DNA of 64,000 bases, from positions 13,059,603 through 13,123,602 of the forward strand of contig NC_037673.1 of NCBI RefSeq assembly GCF_003255815.1, written 5' to 3'. The notes under the pieces are model-generated. The model saw only the letters and a program-made list of their open reading frames with translations. It was not told the DNA's origin and ran no database searches. Shown here piece by piece: positions 23,589 through 32,945 of the stretch. The stretch comes from Theropithecus gelada (Eukaryota; Chordata; Mammalia; Primates; Cercopithecidae). The position numbers were made by a program, and so were the translations under genes. Every line of letters begins with the position of its first letter. Position 1 is the stretch's first letter.

Positions 23589-23716
23589 TATAAATATCTT
23601 TTAATCTCCTAATATATAAATTTTACACTGTGAAATTACATCAGCTATGATCAGTCTCTATTATCTTTTTAGCCATGTTAATTTCTTGCTCATGTTTTAA
23701 TACTAGAGCTGGAGCA

Positions 23717-23756
<40 letters not shown>

Positions 23757-23842
23757 TATATATAAAATAATAGAGATTGATCATAACTGATGTAATTTCA
23801 CAGTGTAAAATTTATGTATTAGGAGATTAAAAGATACTTATA
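23589..23842. repeat. 76-bp-armed inverted repeat with (GT)n in the loop
   Basis: Left arm 23589-23664 and right arm 23767-23842 are reverse complements with 4 mismatches in 76. Shared blocks include TCTTTTAATCTCCTAAT and TTTTACACTGTGAAATTAC. The 102-base spacer contains a GT repeat at 23721-23754. I recognise no transposon family in the arms. Outside the arms the similarity stops. Confidence 0.92.
23721..23754. repeat. (GT)n microsatellite
   Basis: Seventeen uninterrupted GT units within the spacer of the inverted repeat. Confidence 0.97.
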
Positions 23843-24548
23843 TATTTTTTTCACTCAGCAACTTGAATTGTACCAAGAATTGCTTATTGTTTGCTGGTAC
23901 ATTTTATTAGTATAGCTGTGAACCCCAAAATGTATATTTGAAAATGCCCTTGTCCCCATAGTTGTGTCAGCATCCACACATACCAAAACATGCATTTAGC
24001 AAAAATTTTGGTATGTTAATATATTTTTACAAATCCACATCATTATGAAATATTAAAAGAAAATACGAAGATTTATTTATCTTTCTTTTGCCACTTTTAA
24101 CACAGTACCTAGGAAAATGGAAGGCAATCTATACAATTTTTATTTACATTAAGCAATTAGTTTTTTAAATTGCTAATTACTGCATAATATAGCTACAGTC
24201 TAAGAACACAGAAGGAGCAAATTCAAAACATATAAATAAACATTTCTCAAGGATAATAAAATATGAAAACAGAGAAATCATCACATACTTTTAACATCTT
24301 TGTCCTCAGAATTTTGTAAATATTCTCCATCCAACAATGATTGATTTTTCACTGGCAGAGTCTCCATGGAATCCCTCATCATTTTGATGAGTTACTAGAT
24401 GGGATTGTTATTTACTTCATTTGTGCAGTCAATCAGCAATGCTCATTTCTTACCCAAGTCATAACGAGCACATTACTATTTCCATAGCAAATATTAATCA
24501 GCAGGTATTCTACTATTGTGCCAGAACACTATGTGCTAAATTGCAATG
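23843..24548. other. unassigned AT-rich sequence
   Basis: No gene or named repeat recognised. Confidence 0.5.
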
Positions 24549-24810
24549 AATTATGATGCACATTAATAAAGTAGAACCCTCCAGAGATTATTGATATACA
24601 GTAGTTGTAATTTCACTTTTATTGATCATACATTAAATTGTATTAAGGTGAGAAATACCTCTTAAATAAATGAGAAATACCGCTTAAATAAATTATGATG
24701 CACATTAATAGAGTCCAGAGATTGTTGATATACAGTAGTTGTAATTTCATTTTTATTGATCATACATTAAATTGTATTAAGGTGAGAAATACCTCTTAAA
24801 TAAATAAATG
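24549..24810. repeat. ~142-bp tandem duplication
   Basis: Copy 1 starts at 24549 and copy 2 at 24691 with AATTATGATGCACATTAATA. Both continue through GATATACAGTAGTTGTAATT and ATTGTATTAAGGTGAGAAAT, with a small deletion in copy 2 (TAGAACCC region). Inside copy 1 a 22-base unit (GAGAAATACC plus CTTAAATAAAT) is itself repeated, so the duplication may have been staged. Confidence 0.93.
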
Positions 24811-25546
24811 AAGACTGACTCTGTTTGAATAATTTCAATTTAGAAATTAATGTGTTAATATAACCTATGTGTCACTGTCTTCTCCAAATCAACTAGTATG
24901 ATGGAAATAAAGTGCTCACTTTATAGTCTACTGCCCTCTGGCTGATAACACTTGCTGCCATGAATAAGAGACTAGTTAACATTCAACATATGTTAATTAA
25001 GGTTCTTTATTAAAATGTGTTATTGTTGCTTTTTATTCATTCTTAATACATAGTTTATTATATCTAATGAACTATGGGGATATAGTAAAACCATTAGGGC
25101 TTTCCGAACAGTCATTAAAACCTTGCACAGATGAATTAAATTTTAAATAGTAGGAATTTTTCATTCACTTACTGCTGCTTAAAATAATTATGTTTTTGAT
25201 ATCTAGTAATTCATAATTTAAAAATATATTATGTCAAAGGAATAAAGGATATGTGTTTTCAAAATATGTGTATGGTTTATCCTAAGAAATTCAATTAAAG
25301 ATATTTGAAATATTCTGTGATAAAAGAGATAAAATCATAAATTTGCAATGATTGGTGAAGCCATTTAAATTAATGGCATATGCACTTAGGCACACAATAG
25401 AACTCTGTTTCGAAAGGTAAACTCCAGTTTTTCTTTCTACAAAATGTGCTGACTAATGCCTAAAGTAGGCTGGAAACTTTTTGTAAATGTGCTATGCCTG
25501 TTCCCATCAAGTGAATTATTATGGTTACCAAGAGTTAACTGCATTA
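24811..25546. other. unassigned AT-rich sequence
   Basis: No gene or named repeat recognised. Confidence 0.5.
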
Positions 25547-25551
25547 GCTCC

Positions 25552-25904
25552 TGATAATGTTTGGCTTTGTGTCCTTACCCAAATCTCATCCGAATCGTAA
25601 TCCCCACATGTCAAGGGAGGGACCTGGTAGGAAGTGACTGGATCATGGGAGTAGTTTCCACCATGCTGTTCTCATGACAGTGAGTGAATTCTCACAAGAT
25701 CTGATGGTTTTTATAAGGGGTTTCCCCTCTTTTGCTCACATTCTTCTCCTGCCTGCCGCCCTGTGAAGAAGGACATGTTTCCACCATGACCATAAATTTC
25801 CTGAGGTCTCCCCAGCCATGCAAAACTAGGAGTCAATTAAACCTCTTTCTTTATTAATTACCCACTCTCAAGTACGTCTTTGTTGCAGTGTGAGAATGAT
25901 TACA
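25552..25904 (+). mobile_element. THE1 solo LTR
   Basis: A full 353-bp LTR from TGATAATGTTTGGC to AGAATGATTACA, with CCCAAATCTCATCCGAATCG, CTCACAAGATCTGATGG, CAATTAAACCTCTTTC and AATTACCCACTCTCAAGTAC in order. A perfect 5-bp duplication GCTCC flanks it (25547-25551 and 25905-25909). It is on the + strand, opposite to the three MaLR proviruses in the window. Confidence 0.93.
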
Positions 25905-25909
25905 GCTCC

Positions 25910-26784
25910 GAATCCTTTTACATTAATCAATATAGGCCAGGTAATGTGGCTGAAGCAAATCAACCTCAAAATCTCAGTGGTTTAACAAAAATTTACTTTT
26001 GACTTATTCAAAGCCTGCTGCATGTTGGGCAACACTTTATTCAACTCTCCCCTCCCAAAAATCTTGACTACTTCCATCATGATATCACTAGTGGCCATCA
26101 TGTCATTTGTGTGGTTTTAACATGTGACTTTAAGGTTGCTGGGGAAAGGGAAGAGAGAACATGGAGAACATAGATATTCTCTGCTTCTTACAGGAATTTA
26201 CGCACTTTCACCTATAACCCATTATCCATAGTTAGACTCCTGGTACCAGTATAATTGCAGGGAAACCCGGAAAATACAGGGGCATATACAGACATTCAGG
26301 GAGCATTAAATGTTTCTCCTACATTTGTGTAATTTAATCCAACTTAAATAAACGTATTAAATAGACTGAAAATTTGAGACACAGCTATAAAAAAACGACT
26401 ACTTCAAAAAATCTTGGTAAAGTCTAGTTGATTAAAAAAAATATACTTACTGACACATTAAGTGTCAGTAAGATTTATGTAAAGAAACAAAAGGAAACAT
26501 AGGAAAAGGGCTGCAAAAATCTAAAAGAATGCCTTGCCAGTGATTTTAACTTTTTATTAAATTATTTTTTTAAAAAAGCAGGTAGTGATACTAGGTGAAT
26601 TATAGTTGTTTTGGCGAGTTTTACAAAAAGTAAGGTCTAATAGAACTAATAAAAAGACATACCCAGAGGAAGGGCCATGAACTTTCATTATGTTGATACA
26701 TGAATATGATTTAAGTTAAAAATACAATGCTTAACTTAGATACACATTTTTTATAGAAAAATAATATTATATAGAATTAAATGG
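25910..26784. other. unassigned sequence
   Basis: No gene or named repeat recognised apart from the hairpin at 26446-26472. Confidence 0.5.
26446..26472. repeat. perfect 11-bp hairpin
   Basis: CTTACTGACAC (26446-26456), loop ATTAA, GTGTCAGTAAG (26462-26472). No downstream T run or other context suggests a function. Confidence 0.8.
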
Positions 26785-26972
26785 ATCTCCCACATACTAC
26801 TGTGTAACTTTGCCCAATTTATTTAACTATCCCTGATTCCTCATCTATAAAACAGATTTAAAACAGTATACGTCTCTTGGAACTGTTGTGAAGAAAAAGG
26901 AAAAAAATTGTAATGTGCCTACAGAATGTAGAAATCATTGAATGCATATTAGCTACCATTTATATTATCACA
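26785..26972 (+). mobile_element. MIR SINE, sense
   Basis: TGTGTAACTTTGCCCAATTT, CTCATCTATAAAACAGATTT and GGAACTGTTGTGAAGAA follow MIR order (TGTGACCTTGGGCAAGTTAC, CTCATCTGTAAAATGGG, GGTTGTTGTGAGGAT). Confidence 0.7.
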
Positions 26973-27038
26973 AATTTAACATGGTTCACAAACCAAATTC
27001 TAGTATGATTTCCATTAGAGAATAAACCTATATTTAAC

Positions 27039-27329
27039 ATTTTTCTGAGACATGGTCTTGCTCTGTTGCCCAGTCTAAGTGCAGTGGTCCAGTCATGGCT
27101 CACTGCAGACTCTGTTTCCTGGGCTCAAGTGATCCTCCAACCTCAGCCTCCAAAGCAGCTGGGACCACAGGTGCATGCCACCATGCATGGCTAACTTTTA
27201 AATATTTTTTAGTAAAGTCAGGATTTTGCCATGTTGCCCAGACTGGCCTCAAACTCTTGGGCTCAAGCAATCTACCTGTCTCTGCCTCTGAAAATGCTGG
27301 GATTATAGGCATGAGGCACACTATCCAGC
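27039..27329 (-). mobile_element. AluJ, antisense (cluster member 1)
   Basis: GAGACATGGTCTTGCTCTG, TGGGCTCAAGTGATCCTCC, AGCTGGGACCACAGGTGCAT and CTCTGAAAATGCTGGGATTA show a full-length, old Alu dimer in reverse. Confidence 0.88.
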
Positions 27330-27436
27330 CTAAATTTTTAAAAATGATAGTAACCTTTAGCTTTATTGCATTTTTGTGTGTATATAATTTAAAAACAAGT
27401 GGTTTAGATATTTTAGTTTTTAAATGATTTCTTTAT

Positions 27437-27731
27437 ATTTTTTAGATAAAAATCTTATTCCATCTCCCATGCTGGAGTGCAGTAACATGATTATGGCTCA
27501 TTGGAGCCTTGACCTGGGCTCAAGTGATCCTGCTGTCTCAGCCTTCCAAGTATCTGAGACCACAAGTATATGCCACCATGCTTGATTTTTTTATTTTTTT
27601 ATTTTTTTTTAGTCACAAGGTCTTGCTATGTTGTCCAGGTTGGTCTCAGACTCTTGGACAAACTCAAGTGATCCTCCTACCTTAGATTCCCAAAGTGCTG
27701 AGATTACAGGCATGAACCACTGCACTCAGCT
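27437..27731 (-). mobile_element. AluJ, antisense (cluster member 2)
   Basis: CCCATGCTGGAGTGCAGTAA, GACCTGGGCTCAAGTGATCC, a T-rich middle linker at 27580-27611, GGTCTTGCTATGTTGTCCAG and CCCAAAGTGCTGAGATTACA. It is a full dimer with many substitutions. Confidence 0.85.
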
Positions 27732-27733
27732 AT

Positions 27734-27869
27734 TTTTTTTTTTTTTAATTTCTTGTAGAGACAGGATCTTGCTTTTTGGCCCAGACTAGTATTTAACTCA
27801 CGAGCTCAAGGGATCTTCCCACCTCAGGTTCCCCAACTACTGGGATTACAGGTGTGTCACTCAGCCTAA
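27734..27869 (-). mobile_element. Alu left monomer or FLAM-type, antisense (cluster member 3)
   Basis: A T run, then TTCTTGTAGAGACAGGATC, CACGAGCTCAAGGGATCTTC and CTACTGGGATTACAGGTGTG. Only one monomer is present (~135 bases), so it is either a truncated Alu or a free left monomer. Confidence 0.75.
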
Positions 27870-27924
27870 CCAAGACTTACTTTTAATTTAGTAAATTTAG
27901 CTTTATTTTGAAATCCATTTTCCA

Positions 27925-28216
27925 GCTGGCTAAAACAAATAACACCTGTAATCCCAGCACTTTGGGCACTGAGGCAGGCTGATCCCTTGAGCCCAGGAGT
28001 TTGAGACAAGCCTCAGAGCAAATCCCCATGACTACAAAAAAAAAAAATACAAAAATTGGCCAGGAGTAGTGGTGTGCACGTGTAGTCCCAGCTAGTCAGG
28101 AGGCTCAGGCAGGAGGATCACTTGAGCCCAGGAGGCAGAGATTGCAGTGAGTTGAGATCTCACCACTGCCCTCCAGCCCAGGTGACAAAGTGAGACTATG
28201 TCTCCAAAAAAAAAAA
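27925..28216 (+). mobile_element. AluJ, sense (cluster member 4)
   Basis: ACACCTGTAATCCCAGCACT, CTTGAGCCCAGGAGTTTGAG, a middle A run and CAGCCCAGGTGACAAAGTGA. It faces the three antisense Alus immediately to its left. Confidence 0.88.
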
Positions 28217-28389
28217 GAAAATCCAAATAAATTCAACCTTAAAACCTTGATTGATTTATTAATTTATTTAGGATATTGGTTTTTTAAAATAAATCTAAGA
28301 ATTATATATGTAATTCATGTAAGTTAAGGTATATGTAGTAGAGTACTGTCAAGTCTAAAAAATTAACTGACATATATAAGAGTAATTGA

Positions 28390-28603
28390 TGTTAGCCCGC
28401 TGGGACTGCTATAACGAAATACCACAGACTGGGTAGCTTAACAATACAAATGTATTTCTCAGAGTCCTGGAGTCTGGGATGTTCAAGACCAAAGTGTTAG
28501 CCAATTTGGTGCCTGACATGTGCATCCTCTTTCTGGCGTGCAGACAGTCACCTCCCTCATATGGCAGAGAGAAAGACAGAGAGAGAGAGAGAGAAAGAGG
28601 GGG

Positions 28604-28640
<37 letters not shown>

Positions 28641-28798
28641 TTTCCTTATAAGGACACAGTTCCATGGTATTTGGACCTCATTTTTATGATGTCATTTAAT
28701 CTTAATTACCTCCCAAGACCCAATCTCCAGGTACAGTCACTTTTGGGATTAGAACTTCAACCAATGAATTTTGAAGCTCTACAATTCAGTCTATAGCA
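28390..28798 (-). mobile_element. MLT1-type LTR (ERVL-MaLR), antisense
   Basis: TGTTAGCCCGCTGGGACTGC, ACGAAATACCACAGACTGGG, TTTATGATGTCATTTAATC and ATTAGAACTTCAACCAATGA match an MLT1-like LTR in reverse. A GA repeat has expanded in the middle (28566-28640). Subfamily not determined. Confidence 0.7.
28566..28640. repeat. (GA)n repeat
   Basis: A GA dinucleotide run with an internal G8 tract near 28600. It accounts for open frames reading Arg-Glu repeats on either strand. Confidence 0.95.
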
Positions 28799-30326
28799 AT
28801 AGTAAATAAACCCAAAGGGATGCAAATGAATAAACTTTTAGAAATAATGACGTGATGTCTATTATCAAAAAGACAAAAGATAATCAGTGTTAGCAAGGAT
28901 GTATAGTAAAGAAGATCCTTGTACACTATTGGTCAAAATGTAAATTAGTACAGTCATTACGGAGATTCCTCAAAAAATTAAAAATAGACATACCATATTA
29001 CTCAGCAATCCCACTTCTGTGTATATAACCACAGGAAATGAAGTCCACATGTTAAGAAGTTATCTGCACTCCCGTACTCACTACAATTCACAATAGCCAA
29101 GATACAGAATCAACGAAAGTATTCATATAGGTGCATGGATTTGAAAAATAAAATACATATTTCTTATATGTTAAGCCATTATTGCATTGCTATAAAGAAA
29201 TGCCTGAGACTAGAAAATGTATAAAGAAAAGCAGTTTACTTGGCTCACAGTTTGCAGGCTTTATAGGAAGCATGGTGCTGGCATGTCCTCAGCTTCTAGA
29301 GGGGCCTCTGGAAGCTTATAATCATAGTGAAAGGTGAAGGGGGGCAGGTATGTAACATGATCAGAGCAGAAGCAAAAGAGAGTTGGGAAGGGAGGTGCTA
29401 CACACTTTTAACCGACCAGATCTCATGAGAAATCACTCACTATTGTGAAGACAGCAGCAAGGCATAAGAGATCCACCCCCATGATCCAAATACCTCTCAC
29501 CAGACCCACCTCCAGCATTAGGGACTACAACTCAACATGAGATTTGGGCAGGGACAAATATCCAAACTATATCATTCTGCCCCTGGCCCTTCTGATATCT
29601 CATAGTCTTCTCACGTTGCAAAATAAAATCATGTCTTCTCAACAATATAAAATCATGTCTTCTCAACAATCTCCCAAATTCTTAACTCATTCCAGCATTA
29701 ACTCAGAAGTCCAAAGTCCAAAGTTTCATCTGAGACAAAGTAAGTCCCTTTCACCTATGAGTCTATAAAGTCAAAAACAAGTTATTTAATTTCAAGACAC
29801 AACGGCGGTATAAGCGTTGGGTAACACTGCCATTCCATAAGAGGGAAATCAACCAAAGGAAAGTGGCGACAGGCCTCATGAAAGTTTGAAATCCATCAGG
29901 GTAGTTATTACGTCTTAAATCTCCAAAATAATCTCCTGTGACTACATGTAACACATTCAGGACACACTGGTGCAAGACATGGGGTCCTAAGACCTTGGGC
30001 AGCTCCACTCCTGTGGCTTTGCAGAGCTCAGCCCCTGCAGCTGCTCTCACAGTTTGTTGAGTGCCTGCGGCTTTTTCAGGAACAAACTACAAACTTCTAG
30101 TGGATCTATCATTCTAGGACCTGGAGAACAATGATGGTGGCCCCCTTTTTACTGTTTCACTAGACAGTGTCTCAATGGGTACTCTGTGGGGCCTCCAACC
30201 CCACATTTTTCATCTGCACTGCCTGAATAGAAGTTCTCTGTGGAGGCTCCCCCATTGCAGCAAGATTCCATCCGGAGACCTGGACTTTTCCACTTACCCT
30301 CTGAAATCTAGGTAGAGACTGCTTCT

Positions 30327-30677
30327 TCACTTTTGCATTCTGTGCTCTTGTAAGCTTAGCAATACCTGAAAGCCACCATGGCTTACTGCTTGCACCCTCT
30401 GAAGAAGCAACCACAGTTGTAACTGGGGCCCTCTGAGCCAAGGCTGGAGCCAGAGCAGCCAGGATGCTGGAAGCATTGGCCCGAGGCTGTGCAGACCATC
30501 AGGCCCATGGGCCTGACCCATAAAACTGTTTATTCCTCCTAGGACTCCAGGCCTTTGATAGGAAGTGCTGCCCCAAGGGTCTCTGAAATGACTTTGAGGC
30601 CATTTTCTACTATCTTGGCTATTAGCACTTGACTCCCTTTTAGTTATGCAAATATTTCTAGTGAGTGGTTGCTCCAC
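30327..30677 (-). pseudogene. MST internal second reading frame (116 codons)
   Basis: Its C-terminal three quarters align by eye with the 192-codon frame at 41985-42563 in the other MST copy (shared words QAHG, GPQ, LLLQRV). No known domain is visible. It lies downstream of the 30819-31124 frame in element orientation. Probably a relic. Confidence 0.45.
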
Positions 30678-30818
30678 AGCCTGCTTGAATTCTGTCCTAA
30701 AAAACCTTTTTCTTTTTCTGCCACCTGGTCAAGCTGCAAATTTTTCAAACTTTTATGCTCTGCTTCCCTTTCAAATATAAACTCCAACTTTAAGTCTTTT
30801 TTTTTTTTTTTTTCACTT

Positions 30819-31124
30819 CTACATCTGAGAGTAGGCTGTTAGAAGCAGCCAGGCTACATATTGAGCACATTGCTGCTTAGAAATTTCCTCCACCTGATAC
30901 CCTAGGTTGTCACTCTGAAGTTCAAATTTCCACAGATCACTAGGGCATAAACAGAATGCAGCCAAGCTCTTTGCTAAGGTATAACATGAATGACATTTGC
31001 TCCAGTTCCCACTAAGTTCCTCATTTACATCTTCATTGACCTGAACTTCATGGTCCGTATCACTATCAACATTTTGGCCACAACCATTTACATAGTCTCT
31101 AAGAAGTTTCAAATTTTCCTTCAT
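30819..31124 (-). pseudogene. MST internal reading frame (101 codons), counterpart of the THE1 frame
   Basis: Starts ~110 bases after the 5' LTR. It contains NVDSDTDHEVQVNEDVNEEL near residues 18-37 and DLWKFELQSDNLGYQVEEIS near residues 64-83, matching the positions of the same pattern at 17872-18222. The acidic block, the LA..LAAF segment and the EISKQQ segment occur in the same order. No enzyme motif is visible. Probably a relic. Confidence 0.6.
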
Positions 31125-31472
31125 CTTTTTGTTTTATTTTGAGCCCTCCAAACTCTTCCAATGTCAAAAAAGCTTCCACATTTTCAGCTATTGTTATAGA
31201 AATATCCCACTCCTCAGTGCCATTTAATTTGTGCATGTGAGACCATTCTTGCATTGCTATTAAGAATACCAAAGATTGAGTAATTTGTAAAGAAAAGAGG
31301 TTTAATTGACTTACAGTTCTGCAGGAATTACGGGAAGCATGGTGCTGGCATCTGCTCAGATCTTGGGGATGCTTCAGGAAGCTCGCCATCGTGAGACAAG
31401 GTGAAGGGGAAGCAGACACACCTAGAAGAGCAGGAGCAATAGTGAGTTGTGGGGGAAGGTGCCACATACTTT

Positions 31473-32231
31473 TGAAAGACAGGATTTCCTAGGCGGACTA
31501 AGAATCCCTAAGTCTAGCTGGGAAGGTGACTGCATCCACCTTTAAACACGGGGCTGGTAACTTAGCTCACATGTGACCAATCAGAGAGCTCACTAAAATG
31601 CTAATTAGGCAAAAACAAGAGGTAAAGAAATAGCCAGTTATCTAATTGCCTGAGAGCACAGTGCGAGAGATAAGGATCACTCCAGGCATTCGAGCCGGCA
31701 ATGGCTACCCTCTTTGGATCCCCTCCCTTTGTATGGGAGCTCTGTTTTCACTCTCTTATATCTTGCAACTGCACTCTTCTGGTCCGTGTTTGCTATGGCT
31801 AGAGCCAAGCTTTCGCTCGCAGTCCACCACTGCTGTTTGCCACCATTGCAGACCTGCAGCTGACTTACATTCCTCTGGATACAGCAGGATGTCCGCTGTG
31901 CTTCTCATCCAGCAAGGCACCCACTGCCACTCCCGATTGGGCTAAAGGCTTGCCATTGTTCCTGCACGGCGTGCCTGGGTTCATCCTAATCGAGCTGAAC
32001 ACTAGTCACTGGGTTCCACGGTTCCTTTCCATGACCCACAGCTATGGGTCTAATAGTGCTATAACACTCACCACATGGCCCAAGATTCCATTCCTCGGAA
32101 TCCATGAGGCCAAGAACTGCGGGTGAGAGAACATGAGGCTTGTCACCATCTTGGAAGTGGCCTGTTGCCATTTTGGAAGCAGCCTGCCACCATCTTAGGA
32201 GCTCTGGGAGCAAGGACCCCCCCCCGTAGCA
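31473..32231 (+). mobile_element. LTR12-type (HERV-9) solo LTR
   Basis: TGAAAGACAGGATTTCCTAG at the left, then CTAAAATGCTAATTAGGCAA, CTGCACTCTTCTGGTCCGTG, GGGCTAAAGGCTTGCCATTG, CTAATCGAGCTGAACACTAG, TTCCATTCCTCGGAATCC and a GTAGCA end. The 4-bp duplication CTTT flanks it exactly (31469-31472 and 32232-32235), as expected for ERV1. A CCAAT word lies at 31577-31581. Compared with my recalled consensus, the TATA-containing segment before CCAGGCATTCGAGCCGGC and the ATTAAA poly(A) signal before CTTGCAACTGCACTC appear lost. HERV-9 LTRs are known regulatory sequences in primates, but this copy looks weakened. Confidence 0.92.
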
Positions 32232-32945
32232 CTTTTTAATGACCAGATCCTGAAAGAACTCACTCACTATCATGAAGACAGCACACCAGTCATAAGGGAT
32301 CTGTCCCCAAGACCTAAATACCTCCCAAAAGGCCCCACCTCTAGCATTGAGGATAAAAATGCAACATGAGATTTGAGGGGGAACAAATATACAAACCATA
32401 TTACCATATAAATAAAATAATATTTAGTCTTTAAAAAGAAATAAATTATTTCATTTTCAACGAAATGGATGAACCTGGTGGACATTATGCTAAGTGAAAG
32501 AAGCCAGGCCCAGAAAGACAAACACTTTATGATCTCACTTATATTTGGCATCTTAAAATGTTGATGTTCCAGAAGCAGAGAGTAGAATGGTGGTCAGCAG
32601 GGTTTGAGGTGGTGCTGGGGGAATTAGGAGATGTTGGTCAAAGGGTACAAAGTTTTGGTTAAGCAGGATGCAGAAGTTTGAGAGATGTATTGTAGACTAT
32701 AGTGACTGGTATAACTAACTATAGTCAATAATAATGAATTGTATGCTTGAAAATTGCTCATAAGGTACATCATAAATGATCTCATCACATATCCAAAAAG
32801 ATAAGGATGTGAGGTGATCCATATGTAAACTAGCTTGATTTCAGCATTTCACAATGTATACATATTTCAAAACATCACATTGTACACCACAAGTATGTAA
32901 AATTTTTATTTGTCAATTACATGTTAATAAAGCTGGGAAAAAAGA

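Larger units (their letters stand above)
29169..32403 (-). mobile_element. MST-type MaLR provirus, antisense, both LTRs, 5' LTR split by LTR12
   Basis: 3' LTR 29169-29574 (406 bp), internal 29575-31235, 5' LTR 31236-31472 plus 32236-32403. LTR blocks such as GCATGGTGCTGGCATGTCC, CCAGATCTCATGAGAA and CATGAGATTTGGGCAGGGAC in reverse are MST-like, longer than THE1. The two LTR copies have equal length once the LTR12 is removed. The expected 5-bp duplication is not clean (TTATA at 29164-29168 against CCATA at 32404-32408), so it has either mutated or my edge is off. The internal region keeps two frames seen again in the 41.2-43.5 kb copy. Confidence 0.88.
28799..32945 (+). mobile_element. old L1 (L1MB/L1MA-type) 3' end, interrupted by an MST provirus
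   Basis: The left part (28799-29168) is ORF2 C-terminal sequence (TTGTACACTATTGGTCAAAA, then TACTCAGCAATCCCACTTCT). The right part (32404-32945) continues it with AAATGGATGAACCTGGTGG, TGATCTCACTTATATTTGGC, a 3' UTR with GGGGAATTAGGAGATGTTGG, and the end TTAATAAAGCTGGGAAAAAA. The two parts are contiguous in the family. The 3.2 kb between them is the younger MST element. Confidence 0.85.

Noticed and set aside
24549..24810. CRISPR-like direct repeats
   Set aside because: Only two long copies with no short spacers, in eukaryotic DNA; a simple tandem duplication.
28479..28796. 105-codon frame with an Arg-Glu repeat
   Set aside because: The (GA)n repeat inside an MLT1-type LTR explains it.
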